Assembly (NCBI GenBank): GCA_027922465.2
Contig: BQMF02000039.1
Location: 1,240,001-1,304,000 of the forward strand
DNA length: 64,000 nucleotides
From: Turritopsis dohrnii
Lineage: Eukaryota > Cnidaria > Hydrozoa > Anthoathecata > Oceaniidae
Reading direction: 5' to 3'
Within the stretch, counting starts at the first letter, position 1. Every line of letters starts with the position of its first letter. Shown here piece by piece: positions 1 through 11,700 of this stretch. The notes below the pieces were generated by a model. The model worked only from the letters and a program-made list of their open reading frames with translations, did no database searches and was not told the origin of the DNA. The position numbers and the translations under genes are program-made.

Positions 1-308
1 CACCTGTCGTATCGCTTTCAAAGAAAAAAAAACACTTGTGACAGTGTGTGATAGATATGAAAAACAGGAGGAAAATGTCGAGCTTCCTCAATAGCTTTCC
101 AGGCATTATATACTCGGTATTTTTCTTTGTGTCCACCATATCATAAAAGACAATTTCTACAGATAATCGTTCATCTTCCTTTAAGTCAAAACCTATTTTT
201 TCTATTTCAAATTTTTCTTAAGTTGTGTTTTACTTTCATACTTACCAGAAGGCAAAAAACAGCAAATAACAGAAGATTAACTGCAAAATTAAAGCATCCA
301 TTGCCGTA
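1..308. other. Intergenic, no gene seen
   Basis: AT-rich sequence without a convincing reading frame or repeat border. It runs up to the TA dinucleotide at 307-308 that flanks the first MITE. Confidence 0.5.
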
Positions 309-722
309 TTTCCTCTAATAAACACCGCCCAAACGCCGCACTTATAGCCGAACATTTGTAACAAACGCCGCCCTATCATAAACGCCGCCTTCTAATAAAC
401 GCCGCATCTCTACGCATGATTTTTTGATGTGGTGTAACTAATTGCTATAAAATGGGGGAAGGTATTTTCTCTTCTCACAGAAGAAACGGCGTCAGTGATA
501 TTGCTCTTCTTTGACATTTTCGTGAACATATCTTTTGTGTAAAACATTTTCACACAATCTTTTGTAACGTTTTTTAGGATAAGAAAACATTGCTGTTTAA
601 GTTTACTTTTATCTAATTTTTCATTTTGTAATAAACGCCGCCCTAAGGATGAATGAATACCTCTCTCCTCTATTAAACACTGCGCATGCAAAATTTGGAA
701 TTTGTAGGTTTATTAGAGGAAA
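309..722. mobile_element. TA-flanked MITE with AATAAACGCCGCC repeats
   Basis: The element begins TTTCCTCTAATAAAC (309-323) and ends with its reverse complement GTTTATTAGAGGAAA-like sequence (708-722). Both ends abut a TA dinucleotide (307-308 and 723-724), as expected for a Tc1/mariner-type target. The left part carries imperfect repeats of an AATAAACGCCGCC unit at about 320-405, and another copy lies near 631-645. A 93-codon minus-strand frame (410-691) lies inside but resembles nothing I know and is probably fortuitous. The CCTCTAATAAACGCCG motif is one I associate with cnidarian and other invertebrate repeats; this is recollection, not a search. Confidence 0.7.
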
Positions 723-847
723 TATGGTATTTAAAATATCGGTAATCCTTATTATTAAAAACTATCAATAGTTTCAAAAAGGTCAGAAAGTCACAAATCA
801 GGGTGGCGAGAGAGGGCGACGAATATCAAAGGTTTTTGAACTCAAAG

Positions 848-985
848 TGACGAGTTAAATCATGTTCCCACTGCGTTCATTGCCGGCAACCTACAACCTC
901 GAACCCAGGGTCTCTTGCCTTTTCGAAAGGCAAGAGACCCTGGGTTCGAGGTTGGGCAACCTATTGACGAGCTTTCGTCGCCCAA
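848..985. repeat. Foldback repeat with perfect 28-bp arms
   Basis: At 894-954 there is a perfect inverted repeat with 28-bp arms and a 5-nt loop (TTCGA). The arms contain AGACCCTGGGTTCGAGGTTG. Weaker inverted similarity extends outward, where GTTCCCACTG near 864 faces CAGTGGGAAC near 976. The arm sequence holds a GGTTCGA core like a tRNA B box. It is probably a foldback or MITE-type repeat; I see no coding function. Confidence 0.7.
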
Positions 986-1574
986 TCAGTGGGAACACTG
1001 GGCAGAGCAGAAGGGAGAGAGAAATTTCTTGCTGTTTTGCTTGAAGAATTATTCCACACCAAATGTTTTGATCTCTTGCCCATGGGAGCACTGCTAAAAC
1101 TAGGAAGGGTAGCTAAATAGTTTGGCAAACAAGTAGTTGCTAAATATTAATAGAGGGTTTTTTTGAAGTTGAAGGATTCGGTTTTGAACCAACTAAATCA
1201 CACACACCCCCTATACCGCCCAGTCGGGAGTGCTTCTTACACCAAACAACTTATCGGGCCGTATCGAACGCCCCGCATTCGTGTGTATCTTTTACATGGA
1301 AACAAAACAGTTGGCCAGAACCACCTGTGGCCAGAACAGTTTTGGAATTTTTGGTCATTGAAAAATAGGATTTTTGTAAAATAGTTTTTTTTTCAAAATG
1401 TCTCTCTTTATTGCACCACACCAACAGTAAATATACATTCTGTTAGTTAGGAGGTATGACTCTAACATGCATTATATATGCTTAATTTGTATATATAATA
1501 GATCTCTCTTTTAATTTGCAAAGTTTTACTACACCACTTACTTACTTCTTTTCGACGGCTTCTGTACGACGTAT
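986..1574. other. Intergenic, no gene seen
   Basis: Short open frames here are unconvincing and overlap the flank of the foldback. Near 1536-1550 there is a short run of TTAC-type repeats. Read on the minus strand it is an AAGT run just beyond the LINE coding end, so it may be the LINE 3' tail. Confidence 0.4.
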
Positions 1575-3540
1575 TCATCCAATTCGTAGAATCCGATGAT
1601 TGACCATTTCTTTGACACTGTTTGAGTCTGCTCTCCTAAGGTGGAAATAATTTTGGAGCAGTGCCAGTGCAGTGGTTCGCCCGGTAAGTGTGGAAAGAAA
1701 ATGGTCCAAATAATGTTTTTTAAAACTTTCCTTGGCGCAATTGGTCATGTTGCGTATAGATTTCGGCAAAACATTAAATAGTCTAGGTCCCTCTTCAGAA
1801 AGACAGTCCCGCCAAATATTTTTGTGTTTGACGTTGACAGATTTCAAGTGACATTTTCTGCCCAATCTCTGGCTTCCATAACAATGCATGCCACCATTTC
1901 CGTTGTCATAATCAAATTTCGGGACAATTCCTTCTATAATACACCAAGTGTAAATAATTCTGTATCTGTCTCTTCGTCGTTCAAGACTGTACAGTTTCAA
2001 TTTGATCAATCTTTCCCAGTAGTTTAAGTGTTGCAATGATGATAGTCTTTGTGCAGGAATGATTTTTGCAGCTGCTCTAGTTTCTGTGTTAGATGCCGTT
2101 TTGATGGTGACCATAATTGCGAACAGTAATCTAAGTGTGGAATAGCTAAGGATTTCCAAAGAGTCAACATGGTATTTGTGTCCCTTGTCCTAAATGTTCT
2201 GTAGATCCAGGCATTGATGCTTTTGACCTTGTTGATTTGCATTTTGTATGTGCTGGTCATAGGCCATGTCAGCTCGAGTATCACCCCAAGGTCTTTAACC
2301 TGATTTTTGGTTTCGATTTGACTATTAGTATCAGATAGATAGATTGAATGCTCTTTATGATTTTCATTTTTACCATATTTGATATGTTCAAATTTCAGGC
2401 TGTTCAGTTTCATATTGTTGGACTCGGTCCATTTATATACAGCCTTGAGATCCTTTTGAAGACATTGTATATCAAATATGTTGGAAATTTCTTTCATCAA
2501 TCTTGTGTCGTCTGAAATGATGAAAGTACAGAGTGGTACATTTCTTCATCTATGTCATGTATCAATTATCAGAAATAGAAGAGGCCCCAGTACTGAGCCC
2601 TTGAGGTACACCTGACATAACTTCAGCAGCTTCCGATAATATTGTGTTGACAGAGACTCTTTGTGATCGCCCTGTTAGAAAAGATGTCATCCAGGTGTGT
2701 AGCTTGCCAGAGATTCCGTTTCTTTTAAGTTTGTGCAGCAGGATTGAGTGATCAACAGGATCGAAAGCCTTGCTAAAGTCTAAGTATATAACGTCAACGT
2801 TGTGTCCCTTTTCCATATAGTGAATTAAACGTTCAGTATATATGGGATAGCAGTTGGCTTAGGCATGATCTGCCTGCCCTAAAGCCATGCTGATTGTTGT
2901 TGTATAGACGATTATCTTCCAGGTGATCTTGAAGGTTTTTTTTGACAAGTTTTTCAAAGACTTTAGTGACATGGGATGTCAACCGGGCTGTAGTTCTCAG
3001 GTAGGCCTTGATTTCCTTTCTTGAAAACTGGAGTAATGAAGCTTGTTTTGAGTATCTTTGGGGTAACGCCTTTATCAAAGATATTCCGCCAGATGAGGTT
3101 TAGTGGTTTAGCAAGCTTTGAAGAACTTTTCTTTAAAAGTATAGCTGGAAAACCATCTGGTCCAGCCCAGAGTTGTTGTGTAATGTTTTAATTTCTCTAA
3201 CAAAATCTTTCTCTGTGAAGTCGATGTCAACTAATTGCTCAGTAATTTGTGACACACCAAGGTTAGGGTGGTCGTATTGTGATTTTGGTATGGTGAAAAC
3301 AGACTTATGTTGTTCCTGTAGGATATTCGCCATTCGAGAGCTATTGTCTGTTAGTGTTTTGGTGGCTGGATCCATCAAGGGCCCAACCTTAGGTTTTGTT
3401 TTCGAGTATCTTTTAGCGTAAGAATAAAAGTACTTTGGATTTATTTTAATTTTTGAGGTCGCATTCTGTTCTTGATTTAGTCTTTCCTTAGTGTAGGATC
3501 TCTGAAGTTCAAGTTCAATGTCAATGAGTTTGTGTTTGGT
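1575..3540 (-). mobile_element. Degenerate CR1/jockey-like LINE, reverse transcriptase and 3' end
   Basis: On the minus strand several broken frames give a non-LTR reverse transcriptase. At 2562-2816 there is motif A (VIYLDFSKAFDPVDHSILLH) and motif B (SGVPQG). The next frame (2024-2500) gives the post-catalytic region with DLGVILE and HLDYCSQLWSP. Frame 1575-2159 is the typical C-terminal tail (GPRLFNVLPKSIRN). Frames 2833-3078 and 3133-3378 give the N-terminal RT part with LTSHVTKVFEKLV and NNNQHGFRAGRS. The expected FADD box is degraded to SDDT at the junction near 2510. No apurinic endonuclease domain is visible upstream of about 3540, so the copy is 5' truncated. Stops and frameshifts make it inactive. 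The family assignment (CR1/L2/jockey group) is from motif style only. Confidence 0.85.
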
Positions 3541-3820
3541 CCAAATGAATATAAGAACCAGCTAATTAAAGTTCAATTTAATACACAAACAGGTGTTCCT
3601 GTACGTTTCAAAATAATACATTACCAAATTGAATAACACGGTATTTTAAAGTGGCTTTTCAGATTTGTGCTGAAGGTACCAGAATAACAAATGAAATAAA
3701 AGTGCTTTTCGGAGAGTTGTTATTTCTAGAAAAATATGTCCGTGTGTCATAATTGAATGAATCGGAGTTTATCATGTCATGAACAAGCGAGTTTGTTTTG
3801 AATTTATTGCTATTTGCAGG
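3541..3820. other. Intergenic, no gene seen
   Basis: Sequence between the truncated LINE and the next TIR element. No supported feature. Confidence 0.4.
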
Positions 3821-3826
3821 CTTCTC

Positions 3827-4991
3827 ATTTTAGGAAAGTGTGCTGACGTGGTAAATCGCGTACGTAAATCTCCATGCATACGCGATCACATATGGTGCAC
3901 AAAGTTTGTTATAACGAAAGTTTTCGGATCTAGACTCTCTAAAATGTCTTTAAAATCAACTTCTCTGTGATTTTTGAGCATATTAATAACAACCCAACAT
4001 TATTAACTTCATCATTTTTTTCATTCATTTTTTTGACCAATAGATTTTTTCTTTCCAGAAGCCAGTTTATGAGGTGTGCTCCTAGAGTTAGTTAAGACAC
4101 TCTTTTAATCGTCCTCAACTTATTATATTAGTTTTAGTGCTCAATTGACAATGAAGGATAACTTAGGTAAAGTGATTATTCACCAATTTGTTGTTGCTAG
4201 GGAGAACGACCACCATTGCTAAGGTAATTTTGAAATTTCCTTAGTTATATGAATTCATTTGTTCACCTAACGAAAGAATATGAAAACATAAGTGGTACCA
4301 GCAGGACTCGTTTTTGTGTTATTCAATGAAATTAAAAAGCATCTTAGTTTCCACTCTCTTTACAATCAGTGAAATGGAGGCTTAACCGAGGTTTCCACAA
4401 ACAGAAATTGATGATAACTTACGCTCAAAATAATAATTAAAACATCGTTGATGGAACTTGTGTAAAATGAAATGATCCAAACAAAAGAAGCAGTTGAATT
4501 GGAAGAAAAAGAATCAAAATAGAAAATAAATCTCAGCCAGCTGACTTTCAGCATTGTTTTTTAGTTTAGTTGATTTTTTCATCCATTAGTTACAGATGTA
4601 TTTTCTTTTGCAAAGTTGTTTACGTGCTCAATACCATGTATGGTAAATTCGGCCTGTAAAGCGTTTATTAACACATTAAATACTTTTTCCTATAATAACA
4701 CAAAAATATTAAAATTTTATCAAGTGGGAAAACGTATTGTATACAAATTTGGGAATTTTCTGACGATTGGGAATAACGCGTTATATGCGGTATGACAGGG
4801 CTTCATTGACAAGACTGCTTCAGTGGAGCATATATGGGAACACACTCTCCTGCTTGAAAACTGAGCGATAACAGAAGACACAAGAATTCCAAAAGATTTT
4901 TTGCTTACGTGATTTTTCACGTACACAAGTATATTTTGCCTACGTGATGGCACGCACGAACGCGATCACCTAGGTCCAAATGAGAAGCCTG
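3827..4991. mobile_element. 1.17-kb TIR element with 6-bp target duplication
   Basis: The left end CAGGCTTCTCATTT (3827-3840) is matched by AAATGAGAAGCCTG at the right end (4978-4991). Both sides are flanked by TATTTG (3821-3826 and 4992-4997), a 6-bp direct repeat that looks like a target-site duplication. The subterminal regions are rich in GCGATCAC and ACGTGA motifs in both orientations. A 77-codon minus-strand frame (4720-4953) could be a transposase remnant, but I do not recognise it. A 6-bp duplication does not fit Tc1/mariner (TA) or hAT (8 bp); rarer superfamilies use 6 bp. Confidence 0.65.
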
Positions 4992-4997
4992 TATTTG

Positions 4998-5821
4998 GCG
5001 AAATAATAATTAAATCACAGTTATTTTATAACTTCATAAAACGACACAGGTATGTGAAATATATAAACAAACGTCTTGAACAAAACTTTTTAACGATAAT
5101 AACGGTAATCTGCTCTTACCATATTAACGATATTAACGATATTAATGGTAAAAATTAACGATAATAACATTAATCTATAGTTCCATTAACGATATTAACA
5201 ATAATAACGATATTAACGTTAACATTGTTTGTTATCAAAATCCCCTGGAACGTCACATATATTGAACTTTCTAAATTGAAGGAAGTCTCCTATATTCCGT
5301 TTTCTCATGTACCATCATTCTTAGTGACATGGTACATGTCTTTATTCCAGCTACATACACTATAAGACATAAGACTATTTCCGTATTTCCTCCTATTGAT
5401 CATTCATGGGTTTGAGTAAAGTGATTAATGGCTCTCAGATTCAACCATCTGATGCTACTACTGTGAAACGGGGGGACTTCAATCAGTTCCACTAATTTAA
5501 AAATATCTCCAGACATATAGTATATACTTAGCAATTACTTCTGAAACATTTATATCATAACCTTACATTATTACTTCTTATTCAGTGTAAAATTTCACAT
5601 TACCTAACCTTGTAGTAATAATCTGATCTTTCTTTCCTTGAAAACGACAACATCAATTTATGGGGTGACTTCGATCACTTTATGAGAAGTGCCAAATTAT
5701 TTTATTATATTTTGCAATGTCTTCAAAGTATTATTACATTAGCAGGCGACCATTTCTCATCTGTGATAAATGTTTGGTCTGTAAGATCAGCGTATATTAG
5801 TATATTATGGTGGATCGTACA
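4998..5821. repeat. AT-rich stretch with TAACGATA-type simple repeat
   Basis: At 5090-5225 units of the form TTAACGATAATAACG recur irregularly, an interrupted short tandem repeat. The remaining sequence up to 5821 shows no gene or other repeat that I can support. Confidence 0.5.
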
Positions 5822-5932
5822 ACCTTATTGCATCGTATGACTTTTTGTATATATTCTGCCACATTTGTATTATTTTCCACTTGAAAATGGCCGTCGTACG
5901 GCCGAAACGTTGTTAAAATATATTTCATAAAT
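5822..5932 (+). repeat. Left direct repeat (pLTR) of Penelope-like element with hammerhead-like core
   Basis: About 111 bp, matched almost base for base by 8193-8303. Near the end is a small stem (GGCCG-TCGTA-CGGCC, 5889-5903) followed by GAAACGTTGTT and preceded by CTTGAAAAT. This is the arrangement of a minimal hammerhead ribozyme (core, stem II, GAAA, stem III), with the first core box decayed from the consensus CTGATGA. Penelope-like elements are known to carry hammerhead motifs in such terminal repeats. Confidence 0.7.
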
Positions 5933-6064
5933 TTACACAGTCTTATTATTTCAAATTTACATCATTTACATGGCACCCTACATCCTGGTTGTGATTATCC
6001 TGAGACATTATGATGATACAAGTATTAACATTAGTGTTCCTGTTTTTGATCAGAATCCACTTTC

Positions 6065-8153
6065 CAGGTGGTAATTCCATCAACAAAAATTGACGTGAAA
6101 GATACGGAAATGTGCCTGTACAGTTGTGTAGAAAGTTCGAAAAAACGGACTACAAACTTAGAAAGGCAAAGCTTGATCTTGAGTTTCTGGAAGCATGTAG
6201 TCATCATGGATTAACTCCTCGGTTTTTAGAGTTCAAACTGAGCAACAAAATCCCAGCAGAGTCTACTAAAAGCAGAAGTTCAGTTCAAAAAGACAAAAAT
6301 ACATAATCTTGAAAAACAACTGAAATCGCAACACAATTCACTGAAAGAAAGTTTATCATTATATTGACTTTGCACATGTCACTTTTCCTTGCGGGAAATG
6401 ACAAAATTCTCAAGAAGAATGATGAAACCCACAAAAAGAAGCTGGCAAACCTTGGTCTTCAATCAATGTCAACAAAACACGATCCTGATGATGTTATTCA
6501 CAATTACTTGTCCCACTTATTATCGTATACTGAGAAGTCGTTATTAGCAAAAGGCTTAAATTTTGCTCTTCCACCTTCTAAGATTGAATAAGATTGAATA
6601 AGATTGCATATTATGCAGATTATATGATTTCTTTTGAAAAACTTTACCGCAGTATCAAAGATATAAAAATGTCATCTGAAACCAGAGATTTAGTCAAAGC
6701 ATGTATCAAAGATTGTGCCATTTCTACATTTGAGACTTACAACTCATCCAAAAAGCCAAAGAATCTGAGTGATGAAGAGTTGGAAGCTTTGTTTTCACTG
6801 TCACACGAGCTCGATATAATCATTCAAAAATCTGACAAGGGAAACTTGGTTGTTTTGGTCGATAAAGAGACTTATGTCAGTAAAGAAAAACAAGTTACTG
6901 CGGTGTTAAAAATTTTGTTGGATAATGGCTCTATCGACAAGAAATTATACCACAAATTGAGACCAAGTGGGTCGAAGCTAGGTTTATTATATGGACTTTG
7001 TAAGGTACATAAACGTGTTGTTAATGGTAGCCCTCCTTTTAGACCTATTTTATCAGCTATCAACACTCCTGTCTATAAAATAGCCAAGTTTCTTGTTCCG
7101 CTTTTGTCTCCTTTAACATCCAACGAGCATACTGTTTGTGACTCCTCGTTTGCTGAAGAAATTAGGAAACAGGATAGTAGTCTTCATATGGCCAGCTTAG
7201 ATGTTGACTCTGTTCACTAACATTCTTTTGCAAGAAACTATCGATATTTGTGTAGAAGGTTTATTTGAAAACCAAGATGTTGTTAGTAACTTATGCAAGA
7301 ATGACTTTAGAAAAATTCTATCTCTAGCTACTCAAAATTCGCATTTTACCTTTGACGGTCAGTTATACAAACAAGTTGATGACAAGTTGCTATGGGCTCG
7401 CCACTTGGTCCCAGTCTTGCCAATGCTTTTCTTTCACATCACGAGAAAATTTGTTTGCATAATTGACCGTCAGAGTTTAAACCTGTGTATTACAGAAGAT
7501 ATGTTCATGATGTTTTTGTGCTTTTTCCATCTCCCAGCCACTTGCCTCTCTTTCAGGACTACTTTAATAGGCAACACATCAACATAATCTTTCACATCTG
7601 AAGTGGAATCTGAAAATCGTCTTCCTTTTCTTGATGTTTCTGTTATTCGCGAATTTAACAAGTTTGTCACAACTATTTATAGGAAGCCCACTTTCAGTGG
7701 TATTTACACAAATTATTGTAGTTTCTTGCCTGATGAATATAAATCTGGATTAATTTTGACTTTGATTTTCAGAATTTTTAATATTGTATCTGATTTTTCT
7801 AGGTTCCACTTGGAGATACAGGATCTTAGAGGCATACTGCTAAGAAATGGCTACCCATCCAACTTGATTGACCGATGCATTTTGGTAAAACTATGCAACA
7901 TTTGAAAGTACGAGCCTGCGAACATATGGGAATTTCGGCCTTAACTGGAAAAGCCGTTAAATTACAAAACCACAGCGATATTTCTGAGCATATATGTAAA
8001 AATAAACCTACATTTGAGAATTTTTCTATACTCTGCTCCGCAAGCAGCAGTTTTGACTTAGAATTGAAAGAAAGTTTGTTAATCCGTAGGGACAAGCCTA
8101 TCCTCAATCGAAATATCGCATCACTGCCATTATTTCTATTTTCGGATGGTTGA
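6065..8153 (+). mobile_element. Degenerate Penelope-like retroelement (RT plus GIY-YIG)
   Basis: Consecutive plus-strand frames (6112-6306, 6364-6591, 6594-7220, 7201-7587, 7603-7905, 7875-8153) form one broken polyprotein. The RT region includes IIQKSDKGNLVVLVDKETY, LYGLCKVHK, FRPILSA and a SLDVDS(V) box leading to FTNILLQETID, all typical of Penelope-like RTs. The later frame has NRLPFLDV and FNKFVTTIYRKPTFSGIYTN. The last frame carries the GIY-YIG endonuclease C-terminal part: GKTMQHLKVRACEHMGIS and KESLLIRRDKPILNRNI. Frame breaks and stops show that it is inactive. It lies between two 111-bp direct repeats, as expected for a PLE with pLTRs. Confidence 0.9.
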
Positions 8154-8192
8154 TTTGTCCCTGGTGGAATTCCTTGATCGTATGATCACATG

Positions 8193-8303
8193 ACCTTATT
8201 GCATCGTACGACTTTTTGTATATATTCTGTCACACTTGTATTATTTTCCACTTGAAAATGGCCGTCGTACGGCCAAAACGTTGTTAAAATATATTTCATA
8301 AAA
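8193..8303 (+). repeat. Right direct repeat (pLTR) of Penelope-like element
   Basis: Near-identical to 5822-5932, differing at a few positions. The hammerhead-like stem GGCCG-TCGTA-CGGCC is intact at 8260-8274, but the following GAAAC is changed to AAAAC, which would break the catalytic core of this copy. Confidence 0.7.
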
Positions 8304-8789
8304 GATATTTATGAGTGTCACACATGTGACCCTCTTAAATATCAAACAAAATTAACAGTTAGCTCACATACTTTACATATGAACCAAAACCCTTCAAGCT
8401 AAACTTTTAAGTATAGTATAGAGTGATTATCATTGTGAGCGTTAAAAGTTTTTGAAATTCTTTGTTGTTAGTTTCAGAAGAAATGGATTGTAAAACACTT
8501 AAAGATGATTCTGATGACATTTCACAACAGGAATCTAAATGAAAATGTAAAAAAAAATTGTGAAAAATGCACTTTAATTTCAGAGTTTTAACAGTTTATT
8601 TTTACTGATCGAAGTCAGCTCGTTGTACAGTACTCTTAAAGCTCACTGAAAAGCAGTGCTAATGTTACTTCCAACAAAATTTCTTTAGTTCTGTCTAGCA
8701 ACAAGAACCATCCAGATTATTATTTAGTATTATTATTTATAAAAAAAAATTAAAATTCAATTTTAGGTTAATCTAATGAAAAAGTCACC

Positions 8790-11700
8790 ATGTCATCATA
8801 TACTGAAAATTTTGTTGGTTGTATCCTGTCCAGACTTGACAGTGGACCATTGCTGGATGAAGATGAACTGAATCAGTCTATTGAAACCATGGAGAAGCAT
8901 TTAAAGATCTTGGAACAACAGTTAGTTTTTTCTAGAAGTACCTTAATACAACTTTCTTACCTTAAGTGTATTTAAACTCGTACAGTACTCATTTTCGCAC
9001 ATATTTAAATTTGCGCACCCCAATTAGATATATTCGCACGGACTTAAATTTGCGCACCTTATGGAAGATAAAAAGCAGTAGATTAAACAATGACAAGGGC
9101 ATAAAAAGGAGAGAGAGAAGAAGTACTTTCCTTTTTTATGTAAATATTATTAATTCTCATAGAATTTACATTATTCTACACTATTTCCAATTCCATGAAA
9201 GGGGTTTTCATTTTTAAGTGTAGCATCAAGTTTCAAAAAGTTGGTTATTCCGGCACAATCCCAACCTCTTTTGACAATGGACTTCTGGTTTTGCATGTAG
9301 TCATAGAAAGATGTAATCCACTTCATGAAGTGGCTTTAAAATGCTCAATTTCAAATCAAATTTTACTTCTTCTGGCTTTATTCCACTTTGTATCTGTTTC
9401 TTTACTTCTTCCGTGACCCATTGATGTGTACTTTGTCATAAGTGCGCTTTGGCACTTCTGTTGACCATCGAGTGGTTGGAAGATATGGGTCATATTATTT
9501 GGTGCTGGAACCAATTCAACAGATTCTTTTCGCTTACCCTTTTCTTTACTGCGTCTGTCCACTGCCCTTTGAATACATCTGTGACAAGCAACCACTCTTG
9601 ATTCTTCTGTAATTCAAGCTCGTTTATTTTCTTGCTAACATAAGGCAAGATGATTTTGTCAACCATTTCTATACATTTTGCTTCATTAGACCAATGATTT
9701 GCTGTTCTTATATAAGAAAAAATTATTCCACTTTCTAAAGAAAAAATATGGACTCTTCATACTCTCTTTTCCGTTTGACCTTTTCGCGTGGACAAATATT
9801 CGCACAGTACTTAAATTTGCGCACATACGGATGTGCAAAAATTGTTATTTACACTAAATAAGCATTCGAATCTCGTGCTCAATCCGTTCTCTTGGATCTT
9901 CAAACTTCAATTGTAGGTTTTGATTTTCGTTTTCGCCATCTGACTCGTACCTTTTGTACTTGCCTCCATAATGATTGATTCGGAGCTCCTCTTCGCGTTC
10001 TTGTAACTGACGAATTTCCTCTGCGATCAGTTCATGAGGATCGATGTTGTTTACCTTGTGTTCGCTATCTTCATCGAAATCATTGAATATCGCGTGATAC
10101 TCCCCGACTCCTTGCTGACAGACAGTCAGACAGGATGACTCATACTCGTTTGCACATAAATACAAAGGACTCGCGAAAACACTAAGCATTCTCGACTTTC
10201 ACTAACCAACAAAACAGACTGAAAACAGACTGAAAACACACACGTCATCCACACAAACTAACATAAAATTTTCACATAACATAAACTATTAATTAGTACT
10301 GCGCGAATGTAAATACACTTAAGGTATCTAAAAATCTTCCCTGCATTTTTGCTGTATTTTTTAATTCAATTACGACTAAAAAGCTAGAAACTTTATATTC
10401 TATATTTTTATATGTATTGGAAAATAATTTACAAATCTAGCAATAACACACCTGAAACTTTCTACATTATTATGTACTTTTGGATTTACTTTTATAACCA
10501 AGGGAAAATGTATAATCGAAACCCAGCAAATTTATGGACTTAACTTCCTATATTTGTGTCAGAAATATCAAAATTGATGTTTGTTTCTGACCCCAAAACA
10601 ACCATTAAAATGACTTATAATGATATTTTAGTTCAACATAAGTTTCTGATCTATATTTTTTGTTGTTTTATTTTTTATTTAGAGAAAAAGAATATAGTGA
10701 TGAGATCAAAGCTTATTTGGATGAAAATCAGACCATAACACATTTTCACTATTGCAATTATGATTCTAGTGCACTTCACTGTTTTTGGAATAATGTTGTA
10801 AGTTAAAGGTTAACCATTGTTTTTGGGAGATCATTTTAGTGTAGGTGATTTTAGTTGTGTAAACAAAGTTCCCATAGATGGGAATTGCTTCATTCATGTT
10901 TAGTGGACGTTTTATTGCTTGTGAAAGTTGTGAACTTAATTCTTTAGTTTTGATGTTTGATGATGCTTTTTGCTAAAAGTTGTCAGTTCTTTCTAAAGAA
11001 TATTTGCCATTTGCATTGGAATGAAGCATTGATGAACAAGTAAAAGCGTTACTGAAAAAGGAATTTAGATTTTGTCAACATTTTTGTGTCATGCATTTGA
11101 ATGTGATTTTAGTTGCAAGCAGCAGAAAAGATGCCTGGCTGTGAAGATCATTTGTTGGAAGATTTGGTTATGTTTTGTAATCTAAATGGCATTGTTCTTC
11201 CTTCTCAAACATGTCAGAATGATTATGAAGGATCTTTAAATTCACTTAACAATGATGAGGAAGAAGCAACAATGCAGCTTTGGACAAAGATCAAAACAAA
11301 GCTAAAGAATGGAATAGTGTCATTATTAAGAGACATTCCATCATGCAACATTACTTCATCTGGAGTCCTTAATATGGAGTTCTGTCAACAGAGAAGGCTG
11401 CATTTGTTGACATTGTTGTATTGCATATATTCATTTGATGAAGTCTTCAATATCTGTTTCCAACTGCGCCAGTGGCAAATCACTGGTAAAGGCCCTCCGT
11501 TTCCTGTCACATTTGAAGCAGAAGAAGAATCAGTTAAATTGAGAGACATAGAGTTATTAAAACAAGTAATCAAGGGAAGTATTGAGATGCTGAGGGAAGA
11601 CTTTCAAATTTTGATGTGCTTAGACAAATTCCAATTTCAGGATGATGGAAAATATCGTCAAAAACTTCTTAGTCTTCATAGTGACAACATATCAACATTT

